From: a virus
DNA: 23,121 nucleotides
Strand: one strand, 5' to 3'
IMG/VR virus record: IMGVR_UViG_3300022198_005865
Coordinates: 1-23,121 of that record
The notes beneath the pieces were generated by a model. It did not search any database, was not told where the DNA came from, and saw only the letters and a program-made list of their open reading frames with translations. The position numbers and the translations under genes were made by a program. The number at the start of each line of letters is the position of its first letter. Positions within the stretch are counted from its first letter, which is position 1. This document shows, piece by piece, positions 7,514-16,556 of the stretch.

Positions 7514-10500
7514 ATGGCGCAAAATAATGTAACTCCAACTACACCTATCATACCAGGGTCAAGAAGAGGACCTGGTGGAGGTGGAAATGCACCTTTGAGT
7601 ATTTTGACATCAATTCACCAAAGTTTAAAGAAAATTGAAACTTTGGTTAAATTTAATTCTTCCCTTTTGTCCAACCAAAAAGAGCAACAAAGAAGACGAG
7701 CAATAACGCAGACAAGACAACAACAGGAAAAGCAATCCGAAACACCAAAACTCGTAAATCCATTAAAATATCTACAGGGAGCATTACCTAAAACTGGATT
7801 CCTAGATGCAATTCGTAATTTTATTCTCTATACTTTTATGGGATTTGCATTCACTAAACTAGTGAAGTTTCTCCCAAAAATATTAAGCACATTAAAGTTT
7901 ATAGATCCTTTTATAAAATTTACAGAAAATTTTGTTGGATCTGTATTTAAAAATTTTGTAGATGCCATTGATCTTGGTTATGAACAATATGATAAAGTAA
8001 GATCATTAGCAAAACAGGTCGGTGGAGAAAAATTTGAAAAGCAATTTGATGACCTTTCATCTGCTCTAAACAAATTTTTAAATACCGCAATTATTGTTGG
8101 ATTGGCAATTGCTGGTTCTGGTGCAGTTGGAGGTGGTGGAGGTAAAAAGTTACCCACAAGAATCTCTCCTAGATCTGGTGTAGGTGGACCTGGTGGATCA
8201 ACAAGATTAAGTCAATATTTTAGTCAGACTCGCGCACAAGAGGCAGTTACAAAAAAATATGGATTTGATGCAGCACGACTATATCAAGACAAAATTAATA
8301 AAGGATTAACTCCAGCTAAAGCATTAGAAGCAGTCAGAGAAAGATTTTCACCAAGAGCTATTCCTGCTGCTGGATTGGCTGGAAAAGGAAGAACTTCAGG
8401 TAGAATTGGAGCAAGAGGATTAGGAAAGACACAGCAGCGTACATCATTAAAATTATTTGGAAAAGCTGGCACAAAAATATTAGGCAAAATTCCAATTATA
8501 GGTCCAATAGCGGACTTTTTAATTAGTACATTGATATTTAAGGAAAGACCAGATAGAGCTGCTGCTGGTGCTGTTGGTGGTGCCGTTGGAGCAGCACTTG
8601 GAAGTTTTCCTGCTTTGATTCCCTTTGGTGGTCCAATTTGGGGTGGAATTCTTGGAGATATTGTTGGTAGATCATTATTTGATGCCGCAACATCCATGCA
8701 AGGTCAAGGTGAAAAAATACAAAAAAGAGCATCAGGAGGTACAATTACTAGGGGCAATAGATCACCAAATAGAACAATCAAAAGAACTATTTCGAGAAGA
8801 AAATCTACTTTACAAAAACCAAAAGGCCAACCACCCCAGCCTGGAAAAAATATTGGTGGGCTGAAGCAAATTAAAAAAATATTTCCATCACCAAAAAAAT
8901 CAGGAAAGAAAAATCCACTAAGAGCATTAAAAACTATATCAGAAATTATGAATAAAAACCGTGATCCACTTTTTGGTGGAATCATGATGGCGACTGCAAA
9001 TTTACCTTTGGGTCAAAAGCCAGATCCCCTATTGAATCAAGAAATTAAAAATAATTTTGCTGCATTGATTGACAATGCAATCGCAGCACAATCAGCAAAA
9101 GATGTTAATCAAATTGGTAGATCAATTTTTACAGCAGCACAAGGTGGTGTAGTTCCAGTTCAAAGAACAATTAATAAAAATGGACCAACAATTGGACAGC
9201 AATTAGGTGATGCAATATCTCGTTCATTTAAAAATGCTCTTGACAATAGAACTAATCAGATATTTCAAAGTCTTAGAAAAGAGATGGGACTTAAAGGCGA
9301 TGGACCTGGAGTAAGTACACCACCTGGTGGTGGTCCTGGAAATATAATTGTAAGTAGTAATAGCCCAAATTTTTGGTTACTTGCAACTGGAGCACTATTT
9401 GAAAATTCTGATCCTCAAGGTGCAGCTGATGTGGCACAAGTAATTTATAATAGAGTATCTGCTCCTGGTGATCCTTGGAAGACAAATGGGAGTATGAGAG
9501 CTGCTATATTATCGCCAGCACAATTTACGCCAGTAAGTAGATATGGTGGTGTCTCAGCTTGGTCAAAAATTATAACCAAGGAAGACGCTATTAGATTCGC
9601 TACATCCAATGGAAAAACACAAGCTGGATTAGAATCAGTGGCAGCTGCTTTATTAGATACAAATAGACAAAGATCAGCTAGAACTTTTGTTGGACCAAGA
9701 GATGCATTCAGAGCTACGACCCATGAGAATAGATTATATAATCAATTAGATGATAGTACTGAAGTTACTAGACATGGGCATATTTTTGGATTTGAACCTG
9801 GTGGGGCACAGATTGCTGCATTTAAGGCAGGTAAACTATCTCCAGCTCAAGTTTCATCTCAAACTAGAGGAACTGTAACTCAAACTGGTAGGGGTGGACT
9901 TCCTCTGACTGGAGAAAATGGAAGACTAAAACCATCACAACTTACTAGAGTAGGTACACTTGCTGATCCTCCAGATTATAACGATTGGTATGGTAATGGG
10001 GCATACCTAAGACACGATGCTGCCAGACAATTTCTTAAAGCAAAATCAGATGCAAGTAAACAAGGAATTACATTGATACTTACCTCTGCATACAGAAGTT
10101 TAGAGCATCAAAGAGCATTACAAGGAATATATTCAGTTGTAGGTGCACCAGGAACTTCTCAGCATGGTGAAGGTAGAGCACTTGATATTAGACCTTCAAC
10201 AAAAGGTTGGAACTGGTTTGTTACTAATGGACCAAATTATGGTTGGTATTATGCTGCAATTCCAGGTGATGATGTTCACTTCGAATTTAGAGGAGTTGTA
10301 ACGCAAACTCCACCACAACCACCTGCCCAAAATCCACCACCACAACCACCTGCCCAAAATCCACCACAACCAAACCAACCAATAAAAAATCAAGGTGTCA
10401 TATTTAAAAATGGAAAGTTTTATAAACTTGGTCTATTTGGATTTGATCAAGAAATAGATGTGACCGATAGAAATAATACGCAACTTAGACAAATTCCAAC

Positions 10501-10771
10501 CTTTGGATTGGGTAGAGGAAAAGAAGGAGAAATAAAACGAGCAGCAAATGGTGTTTACTATAAATTTACAGGTGGAAAGTGGATAGGTCTTCATGCAGGT
10601 GGAAATGCTTCTATTCAAAATAATATTCCATCTTCTTTAGTTGCACAAGCACAATTCACTCCTTTACCAATAAAAAATACAATGGACATGATTCAACAAT
10701 ATGATCAGTCATCCGAAGATCAGATTGTGAATACGCATCTTTTGGTAGTAAATAAAATTCAAACTGCGTAA
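7514..10771 (+). CDS. Giant tape-measure-like tail protein with SleB-like and M15 peptidase domains
   Basis: A 1085-aa protein paralogous to the upstream one. It shares a coiled-coil N-terminus (PLSILTSIHQSLKKIETLV) and the hydrophobic motif at about 102-121 (NFILYTFMGFAFTKLVKFL). Residues about 335-395 are rich in Ala, Gly and hydrophobics (GAVGGAVGAALGSFPALIPF). Residues about 618-760 are SleB-like (FENSDPQGAADVAQVIYNRV with candidate E630, then SPAQFTPVS). Residues about 830-927 look like an M15 zinc peptidase: SQHGEGRALD gives H884 and D891, and DDVHFEF gives D919 and H922, the spacing seen in T5-type L-Ala-D-Glu endopeptidases. A Pro/Gln repeat linker (932-956) and a compact C-terminal domain follow. 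It starts 1 nt after the previous stop. Likely role: tape measure or hub protein that cuts peptidoglycan glycan and peptide during DNA injection. Confidence 0.78.
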   Translation: MAQNNVTPTTPIIPGSRRGPGGGGNAPLSILTSIHQSLKKIETLVKFNSSLLSNQKEQQRRRAITQTRQQQEKQSETPKLVNPLKYLQGALPKTGFLDAIRNFILYTFMGFAFTKLVKFLPKILSTLKFIDPFIKFTENFVGSVFKNFVDAIDLGYEQYDKVRSLAKQVGGEKFEKQFDDLSSALNKFLNTAIIVGLAIAGSGAVGGGGGKKLPTRISPRSGVGGPGGSTRLSQYFSQTRAQEAVTKKYGFDAARLYQDKINKGLTPAKALEAVRERFSPRAIPAAGLAGKGRTSGRIGARGLGKTQQRTSLKLFGKAGTKILGKIPIIGPIADFLISTLIFKERPDRAAAGAVGGAVGAALGSFPALIPFGGPIWGGILGDIVGRSLFDAATSMQGQGEKIQKRASGGTITRGNRSPNRTIKRTISRRKSTLQKPKGQPPQPGKNIGGLKQIKKIFPSPKKSGKKNPLRALKTISEIMNKNRDPLFGGIMMATANLPLGQKPDPLLNQEIKNNFAALIDNAIAAQSAKDVNQIGRSIFTAAQGGVVPVQRTINKNGPTIGQQLGDAISRSFKNALDNRTNQIFQSLRKEMGLKGDGPGVSTPPGGGPGNIIVSSNSPNFWLLATGALFENSDPQGAADVAQVIYNRVSAPGDPWKTNGSMRAAILSPAQFTPVSRYGGVSAWSKIITKEDAIRFATSNGKTQAGLESVAAALLDTNRQRSARTFVGPRDAFRATTHENRLYNQLDDSTEVTRHGHIFGFEPGGAQIAAFKAGKLSPAQVSSQTRGTVTQTGRGGLPLTGENGRLKPSQLTRVGTLADPPDYNDWYGNGAYLRHDAARQFLKAKSDASKQGITLILTSAYRSLEHQRALQGIYSVVGAPGTSQHGEGRALDIRPSTKGWNWFVTNGPNYGWYYAAIPGDDVHFEFRGVVTQTPPQPPAQNPPPQPPAQNPPQPNQPIKNQGVIFKNGKFYKLGLFGFDQEIDVTDRNNTQLRQIPTFGLGRGKEGEIKRAANGVYYKFTGGKWIGLHAGGNASIQNNIPSSLVAQAQFTPLPIKNTMDMIQQYDQSSEDQIVNTHLLVVNKIQTA
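10310..10371 (+). repeat. Pro/Gln-coding direct repeat
   Basis: A 24-bp unit (starting CCACCACAACCACCTGCC) occurs at 10310-10333 and again identically at 10337-10360, followed by a partial third copy. It encodes the Pro-rich linker PPQPPAQN just after the M15-like domain, and probably arose by slippage. Confidence 0.85.
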
Positions 10772-10774
10772 ATA
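10767..10774 (+). promoter_or_regulatory. Weak late-promoter-like motif (CGTAAATA) before the hub gene
   Basis: A 6-of-8 match to TATAAATA that includes the TAA stop of the preceding gene, about 20 nt before the ATG at 10795. The spacing suits a T4-type late start, but the match is poor. Confidence 0.25.
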
Positions 10775-10794
10775 ATACATAAGACGAACAGAAA

Positions 10795-12087
10795 ATGAAT
10801 AAAATAAACCCAAGAGAATTTAGAATTAGAAGTAGAGACGGTAAAGTTGAAGAATATGCTGAGACTTCTATTACAACATTTAGTTACTGGGAAAGTATTC
10901 TTTCTACCTCCATACAAGCAAGCGTAACTTATGTTGACACTGGAAATAGAAACACCGCAAATTCAGGGTCTGGTACAGAGTCTAATGGTCTTGATATTGT
11001 AGGAACAGAAAAAATATATGTATCTTTTTATGATGAGGATAATAATCAAATAAGATTTAATACAGATACGACTGCATTTAGAATATATGATGGCAATCCA
11101 GTTTTATCAGATACAAAAAAAGAAGTTCTTTCTTTTAATTTATGTACCACAGAATATCTTAAAAAATTTTATAGCGACTATTATGTAACTGGATTTTATG
11201 AGGGAAAAATATCAGACTCTGTAAATAAAATATTAAAAGCAGATTTAAAAACTAAAAAACCAGTATATATTGATGAAACAATTAATCCATTGAGGTTCGA
11301 TGGTTGCGTAGATTGGACTGCACAAGATGCTCTACTTTGGCTTGCCCCACAATCTATTCCAAATTTACCTTCAGCAAAAGGAAAAACAGCTGGATATTTC
11401 TTTTATGAAACATCAGAAGGATTTAAATTTAAGTCAATAGATGTTTTATTGGGCCAACAAAAAAAGAGAACATTCATATATACGAATTCAGTTGATACTC
11501 CTAAAGGATGTGATGCTAGAATTTTGACTACTCCGATGTTTAAGAGTTCAGTGAATGCAGTAAATCTTATAAAACAAGGAGCATATAATTCTTTAACTTA
11601 TGTATATGATCCGGTATATGATAAAGTTAAACCGACTACTACTGATAAATCTGACCAAAAATCTGGGATATCAATGGCAGGGAAAAATATGCCAGACTTT
11701 ATAGATCCAGATTTTGCTGGAACTACTAAAACAAACTTCACAACTAAAGATTTAACTATGCTCCCTGGAGTTAGTGCAGAAGAACAATTAGCTAGATCGA
11801 ATGAAGAAAATTTAATTGTAGAAGATATAATAAATCAATCCCAGATGAGATATCAACAATTATTTGCAATTGAAGTTCAATTTACTATATTTGCGGATTT
11901 GACTTTACATGCAGGTGATATGGTTGAGTGTTTATTTCCAGAGATTTCTAATGACAATAAAACTAGTTCAAAGAAATCTGGCCTATATATGATAGTAGAC
12001 CTATGCCACCAGATCTCAACTAATGGTCCATCTTATACGGTATTGAAATTGACTAGAGATTCATATGGCAGGAGAATCAATCAATGA
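10795..12087 (+). CDS. gp27: Baseplate hub protein, gp27-like
   Basis: A 430-aa protein (T4 gp27 is 391 aa). The N-terminal part (REFRIRSRDGKVEEYAETS, then YWESILSTSIQASVTYVDTG) and the C-terminal part (FAIEVQFTIFADLTLHAGDM, then GLYMIVDLCHQISTNGPSYT and a final LTRDSYG) match the pattern of contractile-tail hub proteins: a terminal tube-like domain ending in 'G-YLI-x-x-x-H ... L-RDS'. gp27 forms the trimeric ring that carries gp5 and adapts baseplate symmetry to the tube. The gp5-like gene follows after one small gene, as expected for this pair. It ends with an ATGA overlap with the 70-aa gene. The identification rests on length, terminal motifs and context, and is less certain than gp48 or gp54. 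Confidence 0.74.
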   Translation: MNKINPREFRIRSRDGKVEEYAETSITTFSYWESILSTSIQASVTYVDTGNRNTANSGSGTESNGLDIVGTEKIYVSFYDEDNNQIRFNTDTTAFRIYDGNPVLSDTKKEVLSFNLCTTEYLKKFYSDYYVTGFYEGKISDSVNKILKADLKTKKPVYIDETINPLRFDGCVDWTAQDALLWLAPQSIPNLPSAKGKTAGYFFYETSEGFKFKSIDVLLGQQKKRTFIYTNSVDTPKGCDARILTTPMFKSSVNAVNLIKQGAYNSLTYVYDPVYDKVKPTTTDKSDQKSGISMAGKNMPDFIDPDFAGTTKTNFTTKDLTMLPGVSAEEQLARSNEENLIVEDIINQSQMRYQQLFAIEVQFTIFADLTLHAGDMVECLFPEISNDNKTSSKKSGLYMIVDLCHQISTNGPSYTVLKLTRDSYGRRINQ

Positions 12088-12296
12088 AAACAAAAATCTA
12101 CGAGACAATTCTAAAAATAGAAAAAGAATTGGACACGGAATGTTCAAAGCAAAGAAGAAGACATCTGGAAAATGAGTTAGAAAGACTACTTGAGTACATT
12201 GAACACCATCCAGATGCAGAATACACTCCAAGTCCACTAGAATTATTTTGTGATGAAAATCCAGATGCATTGGAATGTAGAGTATATGAGGATTGA
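12084..12296 (+). CDS. Small conserved-type acidic protein between hub and spike genes
   Basis: A 70-aa protein with an N-terminal charged helix (about 1-40, KIYETILKIEKELDTECSKQ, likely coiled-coil) and an acidic C-terminus (HHPDAEYTPSPLELFCDENP, DALECRVYED) with two Cys. Translation is tightly coupled: its ATG overlaps the hub stop as ATGA, and its stop lies 2 nt before the next ATG. I do not know its function. Small size, charge and placement between the gp27-like and gp5-like genes would fit an assembly chaperone or a small structural linker, but this is inference from context. Confidence 0.78.
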   Translation: MKTKIYETILKIEKELDTECSKQRRRHLENELERLLEYIEHHPDAEYTPSPLELFCDENPDALECRVYED

Positions 12297-12298
12297 GT

Positions 12299-15031
12299 AT
12301 GGGAATTAGTCGTGGCATACGAAGTGGACAATATTCAAATGCGAATGATTATGGATTTTATGGAGATTATGATGCGGTTGTAGTCGAATGTAGTTGGATT
12401 TCGGAGAAAAACTCTGGAAAGAAAGAATCGTTAGAAAAGAAGCGAGAAAAAGATTCTTCTGGTAATACAAAAAAACCTGCCAAAAGAAAAGTAAGAGTTA
12501 GAATAAATGGCATCCATTCTCCTGATGCAACTAAATTGCCTAACAATAAATTGCCTTGGGCAGAAATAACCGCACCAGCAAGCAGTGGAAGTGGATTTTT
12601 ATTTACCGGACATATTGCACAGATTTCTCCAGGTGATTCAGTTATAATAAGATTCAGGAATGGCAATAGAACAAAACCAGTTGTAACTGGAGTTAAAAGC
12701 AGAACATTTTATGAAAATTCATATGGAGAATTTGATCCAAAAAATGCACTAAACTCATTTTCTCCTACATTAAATGTAGTAATTCCAAATTATGGGTTTG
12801 AGGGAAATAGTGTTTATAATTTTAATGCCGTAGAGTATTCTGTAACAGAAAATTTTCATAGTAATATACAACCTTTCGAAACCGATTTGGCTATTCCATG
12901 TGCAGGCGAAGTCGAAGATGCCACGGAAGTAAAGACTGCATTATCAAATGCAATAAAAGAAATAGAGAACTTTAGAAAAAATGCTGCTCAATTTGCTCAA
13001 AATAGATTGCAATTTGTTGGTGAAGTACAATTAAAAATAGACAAATACGCAGAGATTGTTTCCGGTTGGATCTCAGCTAAAATAAAATGGCTACAAGAAG
13101 AAATATTAAAACGAATAAATGCTGCATCCGTATCGACAGCAAATGCTTTATCATTGAATTCTAGATTCCCAATTAGAGAGGGTCAAAGTATATTAGTGCA
13201 AGCAATATACTGTCTTTTTAATAAAATATTAGACAAAATTACAGATGCAATAGTTAATTTATTGAAGGATTTAATTGATAGATTTATTATAGTTCCATTG
13301 TGTGCCATTGAGAATTTATTGCAGTCTATATTGTCAAAAATATTAGGACTTCTTACATCTGTTTTAGGATCTATTGCATCATTAATCGGCGCAGTTGCTG
13401 GAATAGTAGATCAAGTATTGGGGTTCGTGATTGATCTGCTGTCAATATTTGATTGCGAACCACCAAAAAAATGTCCAGATGTAAATAAATGGAATTTACT
13501 TGAGGGCGCTGGAGATAATGCAGAAGGATTTGAATTAGATATCAATTCAATTTTAAAACAAGCAGAAAGTTTTGCGCAACAAGTTACAGACATTACAAAA
13601 TTAGTATATGATCCAGACACTGGAGAATTATTGGGAGTTGATATTGACGATTTTAGTTTCGATTTAAATGATGTATTAAGTGATTTAAGTTGTGAAGGAA
13701 CTCCTCTTCTTTGTGGTCCACCTAAAATTACATTCTTTGGTGGCAATGGATCTGGTGCCGCAGGTAACACAATTATTAGTTCTGCTGGTGAATTGTTAGG
13801 AGTTGATATAACTAATACTGGATCGGGATATTCTGACACTCCATTTGCATCAATTATAGATGAATGCGGAAAAGGTAGTGGTGCTGTAGTAAAACCTAAA
13901 ATTGGAATTATCCCACCAGAATTGGAATTCATTGCAACCCCACTTTCGGGTGGAGCTGTACAATTAAAATGGAAGACAAAACGAGCAAAAGTAGTTGAAA
14001 CTAATTTTGGGTCAACAGAACTTTCTGGTACCACCAGTGTTACTCCAACACAAGATACAAAATATACAGTAAAAGCAATAGGAAAATATGGTCAATACAG
14101 ACAAAAATCTCTTTTAGTAAGAGTCAATAATAATGCTATTGAATATGACCCTGATATTTTCACTACAATAGATCCAGATAATATAAATCCACCAATAGAT
14201 TCTGAAATCGATAATGGCAGTGGTGATAATGGTGGAGGTGATAATGGCAGTGATGGTGGTGGTAATGGAGGAAGTGATGGTAGTGGTGATAATGGTGGCG
14301 GTGATAATGGTGGCGGTAGTGGAGAATGTCCCCCATTAAAACCATTTATTTCAACTCGTAGACCTCCAATCGAAATAGATCCAGAAGATCTTGGAGTAGT
14401 TTCAGTTTTGGTTGTGGAGCCAGGATATGAATATCTTGCAACTCCTGATGGAAGTCTTGGTGGGGAAGGAAGGACTTGGGCAAATCCAGAAGATACAATA
14501 GTAAGAAGAAAAGATGGAAAATATGATTTGCCGTATCCTCCAAATTCTGTAGTTCAATTGAATCAATGCGATTATGTCAACCCACCAGGAGAAGATCCAT
14601 TTAGACCAGATGAAGATACTGAATATATTACACCAGAACCTCCACTTGGATATGATACAATAACTCGTGGGATATCACCTAGTTTTGAAAATGGTGATTA
14701 TGGAGTTGTACTTTACATTTGTGAGGTAGAAATTTTAAATGCTGGTGGTGCATATTCCCCAACAGATACAATCACTGTTACACCAGATAATGGGGCACAA
14801 TTGCAGCCAACATTTGATAAAAATGGTTCTTTGATAAAAGTTAATATTATTTCTTCTGGTAGTGGATTCTTAGAATTCCCAAGTATTACAGTAAATTCTA
14901 AGACCGGATTCAATGCACAATTGATACCAAAATTATGTGTTGAGAGAGTTGGAGATCTATTGGAAGACGATGTAAATAGATATAGTGGACAACAAATTAT
15001 ATCTGTAATTGATTGTGTAGGTAGAAATTAA
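12299..15031 (+). CDS. gp5: gp5-like baseplate hub/spike protein with OB-fold, lacking lysozyme
   Basis: The start is ATG 12299, with GAGG 7 nt upstream; the in-frame TTG at 12293 sits almost on that site and is unlikely. The 910-aa protein has an N-terminal gp5-type OB-fold (about 30-135): KRKVRVRINGIH, LPWAEITAP, GHIAQISPGDSVIIRF, KPVVTGV. T4 gp5 then has a lysozyme; none is visible here. Instead come helices (about 205-300), a very hydrophobic stretch (about 308-390, ILSKILGLLTSVLGSIASLI), 'SGSGYS' modules (about 480-535 and 810-880), an Ig/FN3-like module (about 541-611) and a Gly/Asp/Asn linker (about 638-677). It should bind the gp27-like ring and start the central spike. It overlaps the next gene as TAATG. 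Confidence 0.78.
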   Translation: MGISRGIRSGQYSNANDYGFYGDYDAVVVECSWISEKNSGKKESLEKKREKDSSGNTKKPAKRKVRVRINGIHSPDATKLPNNKLPWAEITAPASSGSGFLFTGHIAQISPGDSVIIRFRNGNRTKPVVTGVKSRTFYENSYGEFDPKNALNSFSPTLNVVIPNYGFEGNSVYNFNAVEYSVTENFHSNIQPFETDLAIPCAGEVEDATEVKTALSNAIKEIENFRKNAAQFAQNRLQFVGEVQLKIDKYAEIVSGWISAKIKWLQEEILKRINAASVSTANALSLNSRFPIREGQSILVQAIYCLFNKILDKITDAIVNLLKDLIDRFIIVPLCAIENLLQSILSKILGLLTSVLGSIASLIGAVAGIVDQVLGFVIDLLSIFDCEPPKKCPDVNKWNLLEGAGDNAEGFELDINSILKQAESFAQQVTDITKLVYDPDTGELLGVDIDDFSFDLNDVLSDLSCEGTPLLCGPPKITFFGGNGSGAAGNTIISSAGELLGVDITNTGSGYSDTPFASIIDECGKGSGAVVKPKIGIIPPELEFIATPLSGGAVQLKWKTKRAKVVETNFGSTELSGTTSVTPTQDTKYTVKAIGKYGQYRQKSLLVRVNNNAIEYDPDIFTTIDPDNINPPIDSEIDNGSGDNGGGDNGSDGGGNGGSDGSGDNGGGDNGGGSGECPPLKPFISTRRPPIEIDPEDLGVVSVLVVEPGYEYLATPDGSLGGEGRTWANPEDTIVRRKDGKYDLPYPPNSVVQLNQCDYVNPPGEDPFRPDEDTEYITPEPPLGYDTITRGISPSFENGDYGVVLYICEVEILNAGGAYSPTDTITVTPDNGAQLQPTFDKNGSLIKVNIISSGSGFLEFPSITVNSKTGFNAQLIPKLCVERVGDLLEDDVNRYSGQQIISVIDCVGRN
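14209..14327 (+). repeat. Low-complexity Gly/Asp/Asn-coding repeat
   Basis: Imperfect short repeats built on GGTGATAATGGTGG encode a flexible linker of the form (G-D-N-G-G/S)n inside the gp5-like protein. No spacer structure; this is coding low complexity, not CRISPR. Confidence 0.85.
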
Positions 15032-15636
15032 TGGCACAAGAAAAAAATGTTTATGCACATAGGGTTGGAAATAAAGATGGTGAAATTGTATTTGGAAATG
15101 TAGATAAAAACAATACTCTATCTGGAGTGAGCATTCGTAATGGATTTCCATTTCCAATTGGACATTATACCCAACTAAATTCAACTGGAAAATTTGCTGG
15201 TGGAACTACAAACCGTTGTCCTGGGACATATCAGATTAAATGTGGAGATTATCCAGTAGAAGGAGTTGGATTTGTTTTACATGCTGTTGATGGAGATATT
15301 ATTATTGGCGCACCAAGTGGCAGAGTTAGGATATTTGGAGAAACTGTCGATATCATCGCAACTGGAGCAGGTACATTAAAAGGAGACATAAATATCTCAG
15401 CAAATAATAATGTTAATATTGATGGAAAGCAAGTCAATGCAAAAGCAACTGCAGCAATGAAATTTGTCAGTTCTGGTAATGGATACATCACAGTAAGTAA
15501 TGTTTTATATCAAAGTGCAGCATTTATGAAAAATGCAACTGCAGCAACTGTTAAAATTCCACCATCTTTTACTGGCAATACTGGACCTCTGGAAACAATA
15601 CAAACAATAAAGAAAATATTATCTACCTTTTTATAA
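15031..15636 (+). CDS. Beta-helical central-spike-like protein
   Basis: A 201-aa protein beginning MAQEKNVYAHRVGNKDGEIV. The middle (about 85-155) has short alternating hydrophobic strands (DGDIIIGAPSGRVRIFGETV, then DINISANNNVNIDGKQVNAK) like the beta-helix/prism at the end of T4 gp5 and VgrG proteins. It overlaps the stop of the gp5-like gene by one base. This suggests the spike function is split: OB-fold in the upstream protein, beta-helix here. The C-terminus is a short helix (TIQTIKKILSTFL). An alternative is a small baseplate fibre. No PAAR tip signature is evident. Confidence 0.7.
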   Translation: MAQEKNVYAHRVGNKDGEIVFGNVDKNNTLSGVSIRNGFPFPIGHYTQLNSTGKFAGGTTNRCPGTYQIKCGDYPVEGVGFVLHAVDGDIIIGAPSGRVRIFGETVDIIATGAGTLKGDINISANNNVNIDGKQVNAKATAAMKFVSSGNGYITVSNVLYQSAAFMKNATAATVKIPPSFTGNTGPLETIQTIKKILSTFL

Positions 15637-15639
15637 TAA

Positions 15640-16554
15640 ATGTCAGCAGATTATTGCGCGATTAATGTTAGCGATCAACTATCAATATCAGCAAACCCAA
15701 CTGGTATTGGACCACCAATTCCTATTCCAATTACATTTAATACTTTAAGTGGATTTCTACATGTAAGTACTGCATCTCTACTTGGAAATCCTTTGGTATA
15801 TCCTGCACCACTAGGAAATGTGATGATTGGTCGGAGTTCCGATCTAAAATTAAAAGCATTACCAATGCTTTATGTTAGAAGCACACCAGATCCACCAACA
15901 CCAAGAGATGTTGTTTTAGGTGATCCAGTTGGTCCAGTTGGGATTGCAGTCAATTCGTTGATTATTAATATATTAAATGCTTCTTCGATTAATGTTGCTT
16001 CTCCGTTGTCTAATTGGACTGGAATTAAAAACTTACTTGGCGCAGAAACAATCACTGGAGCAAAAGCTCAAACTGGAGCAGAAGCAAGATCTGGATTAAA
16101 AACAATCAATGGATCTACGGTTATTAATGGAAATTTGGATGTCATTGGTAGTCTATTTTGTAGAAATGTTGATCTTATTGGGACAATTAATGTTCAAGGA
16201 TGGAAAGAATTTGATATTCCACACCCAACAAAACCAAATCATAGATTAGCTCATGCATGTATAGAAGGACCTGAAATTGGAGTGTATTATCGTGGTAGAT
16301 TAAATAATAATAATATAATTAATCTACCAGATTATTGGAGAGGATTAGTCGATCCAGAATCAATATCAGTTCAATTAACACCACATGGATGCTATCAAGA
16401 ATTATATGTGAAAGAAATTGAATGGGGATCTAAAATTATTATAACCAATAACTCAGGTGGTCCAATAAATTGTAGTTATGTCGTTTTTGGTAAGAGAAAG
16501 GATGTACCAGATTTAGAAATAGAATATATTGGAACTGAAATGAAAAGGAGATAG
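15640..16554 (+). CDS. Virion structural protein with phage-type C-terminal domain
   Basis: A 304-aa protein. The N-terminal half (1-130) is rich in Pro, Ile and Ser and not recognised. Residues about 140-185 form short beta repeats (GSTVINGNLDVIGSLFCRNV) as in spikes. The C-terminal domain (about 190-295) is one often seen in marine T4-like phage virion proteins: FDIPHPTKPNHRLAHACIEG, YYRGRL, LPDYWRGLVDPESISVQLTP, CSYVVFGKRKD. A stand-alone relative of this last part is encoded at 18005-18259. Position after the spike gene suggests a baseplate-periphery or short-fibre component. It starts 3 nt after the previous stop and ends 2 nt before the next gene, so the three are probably one operon. 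Confidence 0.72.
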   Translation: MSADYCAINVSDQLSISANPTGIGPPIPIPITFNTLSGFLHVSTASLLGNPLVYPAPLGNVMIGRSSDLKLKALPMLYVRSTPDPPTPRDVVLGDPVGPVGIAVNSLIINILNASSINVASPLSNWTGIKNLLGAETITGAKAQTGAEARSGLKTINGSTVINGNLDVIGSLFCRNVDLIGTINVQGWKEFDIPHPTKPNHRLAHACIEGPEIGVYYRGRLNNNNIINLPDYWRGLVDPESISVQLTPHGCYQELYVKEIEWGSKIIITNNSGGPINCSYVVFGKRKDVPDLEIEYIGTEMKRR

Positions 16555-16556
16555 TA

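Noticed and set aside
8284-8697. Open frame on the minus strand opposite the 1085-aa gene
   Set aside because: Pro/Ala-rich shadow of a Gly/Ala-coding region; no ribosome-binding site or motif.
12293-12298. TTG start for the gp5-like gene
   Set aside because: It lies almost on the GAGG ribosome-binding site and overlaps the previous stop; ATG 12299 has correct spacing.
14209-14327. CRISPR-like short repeats
   Set aside because: Units are irregular, without spacers, and in frame with Gly/Asp/Asn coding.
14163-14345. His/Tyr-rich minus-strand frame
   Set aside because: A direct by-product of the Gly/Asp/Asn low-complexity repeat read backwards.
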